Shown here: positions 59,501 to 64,000 of the stretch, piece after piece
Numbering within the stretch: position 1 is the stretch's first letter
How the letters are laid out: each line of letters starts with the position of its first letter
NCBI GenBank assembly: GCA_964017045.1
Contig: OZ024798.1
Coordinates: forward strand, 27,394,347-27,458,346
Direction: 5' to 3'
From: Omphiscola glabra
Taxonomy: Eukaryota; Mollusca; Gastropoda; Lymnaeidae
DNA: 64,000 bases
Translations under genes and position numbers: made by a program
The notes under the pieces: model-generated
Databases searched by the model: none
What the model was told of the DNA's origin: nothing
Seen by the model: the letters and a program-made list of their open reading frames with translations, nothing else

Positions 59501-60103
59501 TGTAGTGTTGTAGCTTTGTGACTGTAATGGCCTGCACTAAAACATGCAGTTTTTGAATGGGATCCAAACTGTTGAGAAGGATCAGACAAGGGGGATGACT
59601 CAGGAGTCGGTCCAGCAAAGGGACAAAATTCAGATGAAGGTCTTGTAAAGGGTGGGTCATCAGAGGATAACCCACATTGTCGAGGGGTCAGGTCTGTATT
59701 GAGATAAAGAGAGATCTCTCTTGTAAATGGTGTTGATTGTCGATACGGGTCGTCTGTCGATGAGAGCCCGAAATTCGGGTATTCCTGAGGTAAATTACGT
59801 CTGATATAAGATGCTGAAGTCTTTAGAGACTGAAATGTTTGAGAAGAAAACGAATCAAGTACAAATGTTCGGTGAGCTGACCGAGGCCCAGGTGATGAGG
59901 GACTGGTTGTGTGAAGGTCCATTGAGCCTGGGCTCGCACGTTCCAACTCACCACTCAGACCTTCCTCCAGCATGGAGGCCCTCACGGCTTCTCTACGAGC
60001 CACCTCCACCTGTTCCTCTCTCCTGATCACTTTCTCATACTCAAGGAGCTGCCCCAGAAAGTTAAAGTTTGGGGAGATGGTCGGCCGTTTATCTTTGACA
60101 TAC
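56560..60103 (-). CDS. DUSP8/16-like terminal exon: end of phosphatase domain and ~1,150-residue Ser-rich tail
   Basis: The acceptor is TTTCAG followed by GTATGTC. It encodes YVKDKRPTISPNFNFLGQLL and then a tail dominated by Ser, Thr and Pro, with many SP/TP dipeptides. Two related segments, SAKNFTLALSSPTS and SAKRSFVLPLSSPTS, occur about 70 residues apart and look like MAPK docking (D-site) motifs. A 33-bp duplication at 58829-58894 gives two tandem DLVVSEEPVVS units. Near the end, RKARSLDDFLD and RSASEPYH are possible phospho-regulatory sites. The stop TGA is at 56560-56562. The coding sequence is uninterrupted for 3.5 kb despite the repeat-rich surroundings. Confidence 0.93.
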
Positions 60104-63100
60104 CTGAAACCAAACAAAAGATGATGGTGCATGAACTTTTTTTATTAACTTCACTTTTCTTCAATATTCAGTTGGCTAATTGACCCATTTCTGTCGATCT
60201 ATTGAGCTCAAAATTGGCACATTGACTTCTTGCCGATGACAACACATTCTATCAAATTTTCAGGCCCCACCCCCCAAGCCCTCAAAATCAGTTTTACCTG
60301 TTTTTCAAGTAGAAGATGAAGGAAATATGATGCTACTAATTTCATGAAATAAAATTCCTGATGACTGTGCTCAATGAGATTTTTTCTAAAAAAATTATTG
60401 CAAGTGAGTTTGGTGCATAATAAATAAATATGCAGAGTAAAAGCAGGTGGGACATTTGAATATTGATATAATACAAAATAATAAAAATGCACATAAAGGA
60501 TTTATACGAACTTTGTTGTTAGGGGTTGTTTAATTTAACATGTTTTTGATGACTTGGATTTTTTTAGATTCCACTGCCTGTTGGAGAAAGTTTATTTTCA
60601 AGTGTTTTAATACGGTCAGGGTCCCCAATAGTATTCAGAACATAAGACAGTTTTTTCTCTACTGTATTTAAACCTTGGAAATGATAAGCACCTGTAGATT
60701 ATTGCAAACCCCGAGGATTTCGTTCATGACTAAAATACAAGCCCATTACTTTTCCCATAATGCATCAGCATGGTGTTGAAGGCCATAACTGTTTCTTTCT
60801 TTACTACATGAATCACAAGAGGACGTAGTTAACCACAATAAATAAATAAAATTTTCTCAAGTTGTCGGAGATCGATTAAAAAAAGATAATAATAGCTTTG
60901 AGAACCACTGTAAATTTTGAGAACGACGGTCAGTTAATGTTAAGAAAGGCCAGTCAATAATTACCTGTAGGCCTCATCAGAAGACATCTTCATGTATCTC
61001 ATTATGTAGGCAATGGCCAGAGTGGCCGACCGGGAAACGCCACCCAAACAATGAACCAGAACACAGCCATTAGCTTCACGCACCTTGTCTGGAAAACAAA
61101 TGTATCACATATTGATTTGACCAGTGCCATACGTTAGTCAATCACTAGGAGGCTCTTATGGCTAATGATGACCACTAAACAAATAACTTGTGTTTTGCAT
61201 CACTCTATTGAAGAGAGAATAAAGTCACACATGTGTCAGTCATTATTGTATTCATTCAATCCAGTGGTTGTTTCCTTAAGAATGTTATTTCTTTTTTCTT
61301 GAATTTCAGGACAATCTTTGTACACTAATGTATAGCCATCAAATCTAAAATAAGTCCAGGGACCATGAAGAATCATAATATTACCATAACAAATAAAAAT
61401 AACAGCACAATAAGTAGTCTTTAAATAAATCATACACATATGAGTACCTTATTTTCGCATATATTTTCATTCCTAGCTGTAAAATCAATTGGGTAAGTGT
61501 TCAGTAATTACCATGTGTACCAATCCAATGCGGGCCACTTCAAATTTAAAATCCTTTCGTTTCAATGTTTTGTGGTTCAATGAAGCCGCCTTTACATCTG
61601 GCGTTTATTGTTTCTATAATCTAGATATTGGTACTCAACCCATCCACTATTGGCCCGGCGGCAGATAAGAATAAACAATAATCATTGCGGTCCTGCCTCA
61701 GACAAATCTTTGATCTACCGTTAAACTAAAATGGTAATTAAGCCTTGTTTACATCCCACGGGTGATGAAACATTGGACAAAATGTTTATTTATGATAAAG
61801 GAAAGGAAATCACTAGATATAAATTGCTCAGCGCGGAAGATGGCTAGGCCGCCAGTGTCTTATTTAAATTTTGTTTACACAAATTGTCAAACCACCATCT
61901 TATATACGGGTGCGTCTTATATGGTGAAAATACGGTATATGGCTGGATAAATGTTAGTTAAGTGCCCACCAATGACAAGACATAGCAACACTGTGACATG
62001 ACACACAATCACTGTGACATGAAACCAACTCTGTAACCTGTCACACCTACTCTGTGACATGACACACCAACTAAGGGAAATACAAACCAACATAAGAATA
62101 CACATCAACTCTGTGACATGACACACCAACTCTGTAACATGACACACCAACTCTGTACCATGACACACCAGCACTGTGATATGACACACCAGCACCGTGA
62201 TATGACACACCAACACTGTCATATGACACACCAACTCTGTGACAAGTGAGCTTACCCAAAAACTGGAAAGCTTCACTGAAATAGGGCAGCAGCTTCTCAC
62301 AGTAATTGTCATTGACAGGAATACGGTGGAAGTGACCCTCCAGGATATAAGGAGGACGTGGACAAGTTTTGCTCACGTTCAGAATGTACGTGATTCCATT
62401 CACCTGGGGAAAAAGGAAATATTGATGATGACGAAGCAGAAAATATCTAATCCGTTTGGTAAATTCATTCCAGGATAATAATGCCCAGTAAAATGTGTGG
62501 GATGATTTTTTACTGAACTAATTATGGCAACAGTTACTTTGGTTCAAAGCTTGTTGACTTCCATCCGTCTTTATCAGATGATGGTGAAGCCTCTTTAATG
62601 ACTACCTGTGTGATTGACTAATACAGTATTTCTCAACCCTCTGAATGCAGCGACTCTTTAATACAGCTCCTCATGTTGTAGCGACCCCCAACCACAGAAT
62701 TATTATCGTTGCTACTTCATGACTGCAGAGTATATGTGTTTTCAGATGGTCTTAGGCAACACCCGTGAAAGGGTCGTTTGACCCCCAAAGGGGTCGCGAC
62801 CCACAGGTTGAGAACCGCTGAACTAATAGGTCAGATCACAGAGTCTGAACTTCAAAATAAATCCCTGGGACTCAATCAAATGTCTATACTATAAGCTGTG
62901 TGATTATTGTTGTTTCTTAAATGCACTATGTGATCTAGATTTCTATTGCACAACTGTGACTCACCTGAGCGACTTCTTGGTTGAGAGAATCTTGTTGGCT
63001 ACCAAGGTATAAAAAGGGCAGGATGCGAGTTGGGCCGATGTTGCTGACTGGCATGCAGGGCTGTGAGAGAGAGGTCAAGGTTGAACAGCGGTGGGAGCTG

Positions 63101-63152
63101 GACTTGTTTTCTGTCAGGCTTGGATGTGATGCTTGGAAGGTCAGGAAACCAC
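56560..63152 (-). CDS. MAP kinase phosphatase, DUSP8/DUSP16-like (C-terminal 1,333 residues; 5' exons outside the window)
   Basis: Dual-specificity protein phosphatase predicted to dephosphorylate the pThr and pTyr of JNK/p38-type MAP kinases; that role is family knowledge, not shown here. Exons 62965-63152, 62256-62403, 60965-61088 and 56560-60103 have GT donors and AG acceptors on the minus strand and join in frame (188+148+124+3544 nt). In the visible protein, residues 1-3 (GGF) end the rhodanese-like/CH2 domain. A linker follows, then the phosphatase domain from about residue 31 to 180. It has a candidate general acid Asp94 in PVND, and catalytic Cys125 and Arg131 in HCLGGVSRS (vertebrate paralogues have HCLAGISRS). 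ISPNFNFLGQLLEYEK closes the domain. The remaining ~1,150 residues are Ser/Thr/Pro-rich and probably disordered. The protein ends EIIQVS, close to vertebrate DUSP16. The tail is much longer than in human DUSP16, whose whole protein is about 665 residues. The start codon and most of the rhodanese domain are not visible. Confidence 0.93.
58829..58894 (-). repeat. 33-bp tandem duplication within the phosphatase coding sequence
   Basis: Two adjacent near-identical 33-bp units inside the last exon encode DLVVSEEPVVS twice. The unit is a multiple of three, so the frame is kept. Confidence 0.85.
60104..60964 (-). other. Intron of the DUSP8/16-like gene
   Basis: AT-rich intron with consensus GT and AG ends. 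No mobile element or array was recognised in it. Confidence 0.85.
60965..61088 (-). CDS. DUSP8/16-like exon: catalytic P-loop
   Basis: The acceptor is TTCCAG followed by ACAAGG; the donor is CTACAG followed by GTAATT. It encodes KVREANGCVLVHCLGGVSRS, then ATLAIAYIMRYMKMSSDEAY. The signature HC-X5-R is intact, so the enzyme is predicted to be catalytically active. Gly replaces the Ala usually seen two residues after the catalytic Cys. The final Arg codon is split with the last exon. Confidence 0.95.
61089..62255 (-). other. Intron of the DUSP8/16-like gene
   Basis: Contains a 21-bp minisatellite at 61975-62243, next to the splice donor. The rest is AT-rich with nothing recognised. Confidence 0.85.
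61975..62243. repeat. Intronic minisatellite, ~21-bp unit, ~13 copies
   Basis: Unit close to TGACACACCAACTCTGTGACA, with variants such as AGCACTGTGATA. It lies in the intron just downstream of the exon ending at 62256. Confidence 0.85.
62256..62403 (-). CDS. DUSP8/16-like exon: phosphatase domain with general-acid loop
   Basis: The acceptor is CCCCAG followed by GTGAATGGA; the donor is TTTTTGG followed by GTAAGC. It encodes VNGITYILNVSKTCP through FHRIPVNDNYCEKLLP to FQFL. By family alignment, the Asp of PVND is the likely general acid. The exon ends after one base of an Asp codon that the next exon completes. A 21-bp intronic minisatellite ends about 12 bases past the donor. Confidence 0.93.
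62404..62964 (-). other. Intron of the DUSP8/16-like gene carrying a SPIN-like MITE
   Basis: The only recognisable content is the hAT MITE at 62624-62820. Confidence 0.85.
62624..62820. mobile_element. SPIN-like hAT MITE (197 bp) in a DUSP intron
   Basis: The left end CAGTATTTCTCAACCC and right end GGTTGAGAACCGCTG are inverted repeats. Flanks GACTAATA (62616-62623) and AACTAATA (62821-62828) form a 7/8 target-site duplication. Internal blocks such as TTTAATACAG and GGGGTCGCGACCCACAGG resemble the ends of SPIN elements, recalled from the literature and not aligned here. It has no coding capacity. Confidence 0.8.
62965..63152 (-). CDS. DUSP8/16-like exon: end of rhodanese-like domain, linker and start of phosphatase domain
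   Basis: The acceptor reads CTCCAG followed by GTGGTTTCC. The first two bases complete a split Gly codon, giving the GGF that typically ends the MKP rhodanese-like domain. The linker leads to QPCMPVSNIGPTRILPFLYL, the conserved entry to the DUSP8/16 catalytic domain. The donor is GCTCAG followed by GTGAGT, so the exon ends in phase 0. Upstream exons are not recognisable between 63153 and 64000. Confidence 0.92.
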
Positions 63153-63304
63153 CTGGAGGCATCACAAGACATCTTAGCGACATTTGAAAAAATTGAAGAT
63201 TTAGAAGACATTCATCTATAGTTTCTTATGCCAGGTAAAATACAAGGTCAGACTCAGAAATGTGTCTTAAATCAATAGGGAGACTGAATGAATGGTAAAA
63301 GCTA
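63153..63304 (-). other. Start of the upstream intron of the DUSP gene
   Basis: AT-rich; nothing recognised. The intron continues through the GC-rich insertion and beyond the window edge. Confidence 0.6.
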
Positions 63305-63317
63305 TCTAGTACAGACC

Positions 63318-63804
63318 ATGATATGCAGCCCTGAGAAAGCTGCTCCTAGGCAACCGTTTCGTCCCAGCTATCTCGCAAATTAGTTGCGGGGTGGAAACCC
63401 ACTGTAGAAGCCCTCTTAGAGGGCGTCCGATGCTTCCCAGGGACGGGTGGGGGGAGATTTTAGGACGTTAATTTATCGTCCCGGCCCCTGGGAGAGTGGA
63501 CCGCGGACGCTTGAAACACAGCGTCTTCGGTCGACCAGATGTCTCCGGGCGGGGAGGGCCTCCGTCGGCGAACCCGATCGAGCGGTTGCGGGCGGGGACG
63601 CTCCACGTCCGGGGAGGTCTCTGACGCCCTCCCGCACGGCCTGCCGCCGAGGCGGCTGGCAGGTGCGAGTGGACGCCGGGGAGGGCATTAGGAGCGTAAG
63701 CTCGACGGCCCGCTGACGCCATTTCCTAATGAGATATTCGAGTACAGACCAGCTGGGTAAATTTTTCTATGAAAATGTATTTCATAGAAAATTTACCCAG
63801 CTGG
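63318..63804. mobile_element. GC-rich SINE-like insertion ending in a fold-back
   Basis: A 13-bp direct repeat TCTAGTACAGACC sits at 63305-63317 and 63805-63817, bounding ~487 bp of mostly GC-rich sequence in an AT-rich intron. Near 63400 it shares a block with the GC-rich repeat at 6.5-7.1 kb (CCCTCTTAGAGGGCGTC against CCCTATTAGAGGGCGTC). No Pol III promoter boxes or open reading frame were recognised, so the class is uncertain. Confidence 0.5.
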
Positions 63805-63805
63805 T
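63749..63805. repeat. Near-perfect inverted repeat (hairpin)
   Basis: The left arm starting ACCAGCTGGGTAAATTT and the right arm ending AAATTTACCCAGCTGGT are complementary over ~26 bp with a loop of a few bases. They differ by one T. A third, direct copy of the arm follows at about 63815. Confidence 0.85.
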
Positions 63806-64000
63806 CTAGTACAGACCAGCTGGGTAAATTTCTGTGAAATACATTTAAAGATCACAAATGTTACAGTTGCACTGAAACTATTGCTATTTGTTGGATCGTT
63901 TGAGTAAAACATCCTGACTCAGGTCGCATGTTTATTCTGTGTGTTAAGCCCAAAAAAAGCCTCAGTGATTACTACTACAAGTTTTCTCAGGCTGCACCAT

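Noticed and set aside
63153..64000. Search for the rhodanese-domain exon of the phosphatase
   Set aside because: No minus-strand segment here encodes rhodanese-like motifs with suitable splice sites. The missing exons are taken to lie outside the window.

Overview
This is eukaryotic nuclear DNA from an invertebrate animal, most likely a mollusc and probably a gastropod. That placement is inferred from three things: one spliced animal phosphatase gene, RTE-clade, CR1-like and Penelope-like retroelement remains, and many short hAT-type elements. No species is claimed. Only one protein-coding gene is convincingly present. There is no rRNA, no convincing tRNA, and nothing of bacterial type.

Layout. 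Positions 1-37,700 are an accessory, repeat-built region. About 25 different minisatellites (units of 9 to 81 bp) alternate with short non-autonomous DNA transposons and retroelement remains. The largest arrays are at 9.9-11.2, 11.3-12.0, 13.2-14.3, 18.1-19.5 and 20.6-21.65 kb. A near-complete but frameshifted RTE-clade LINE lies at 29,420-32,777 on the minus strand, bounded by a 12-bp target-site duplication. Smaller retroelement pieces lie near 1.05-1.57, 6.1-6.5, 7.1, 12.7, 26.5-27.1 and 35.4 kb. Positions 37,700-51,700 are AT-rich and quiet, with a few small arrays and two hAT-type elements. A 2.4-kb minisatellite of 48/54-bp units fills 51,770-54,205.

The gene. Four exons on the minus strand (62965-63152, 62256-62403, 60965-61088, 56560-60103) join in frame. 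They encode the C-terminal 1,333 residues of a MAP kinase phosphatase of the DUSP8/DUSP16 type: the end of the rhodanese-like domain, the complete dual-specificity phosphatase domain with an HC-X5-R signature, and a very long Ser/Thr/Pro-rich tail. The tail ends in a short motif shared with vertebrate DUSP16. The exons for most of the rhodanese-like domain must lie beyond position 64,000.

What stands out. At least ten short elements have hAT-like ends, most with perfect or near-perfect 8-bp target duplications. Two of them, one downstream of the gene and one in an intron, carry ends resembling SPIN (Space Invaders) hAT elements, a family known for horizontal transfer. One MITE family is present three times, with one, two and three copies of an internal ~22-bp unit. 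This suggests that minisatellites can be seeded inside MITEs. All long open frames inside the arrays (up to 517 codons) are by-products of repeat periodicity and are not called as genes.
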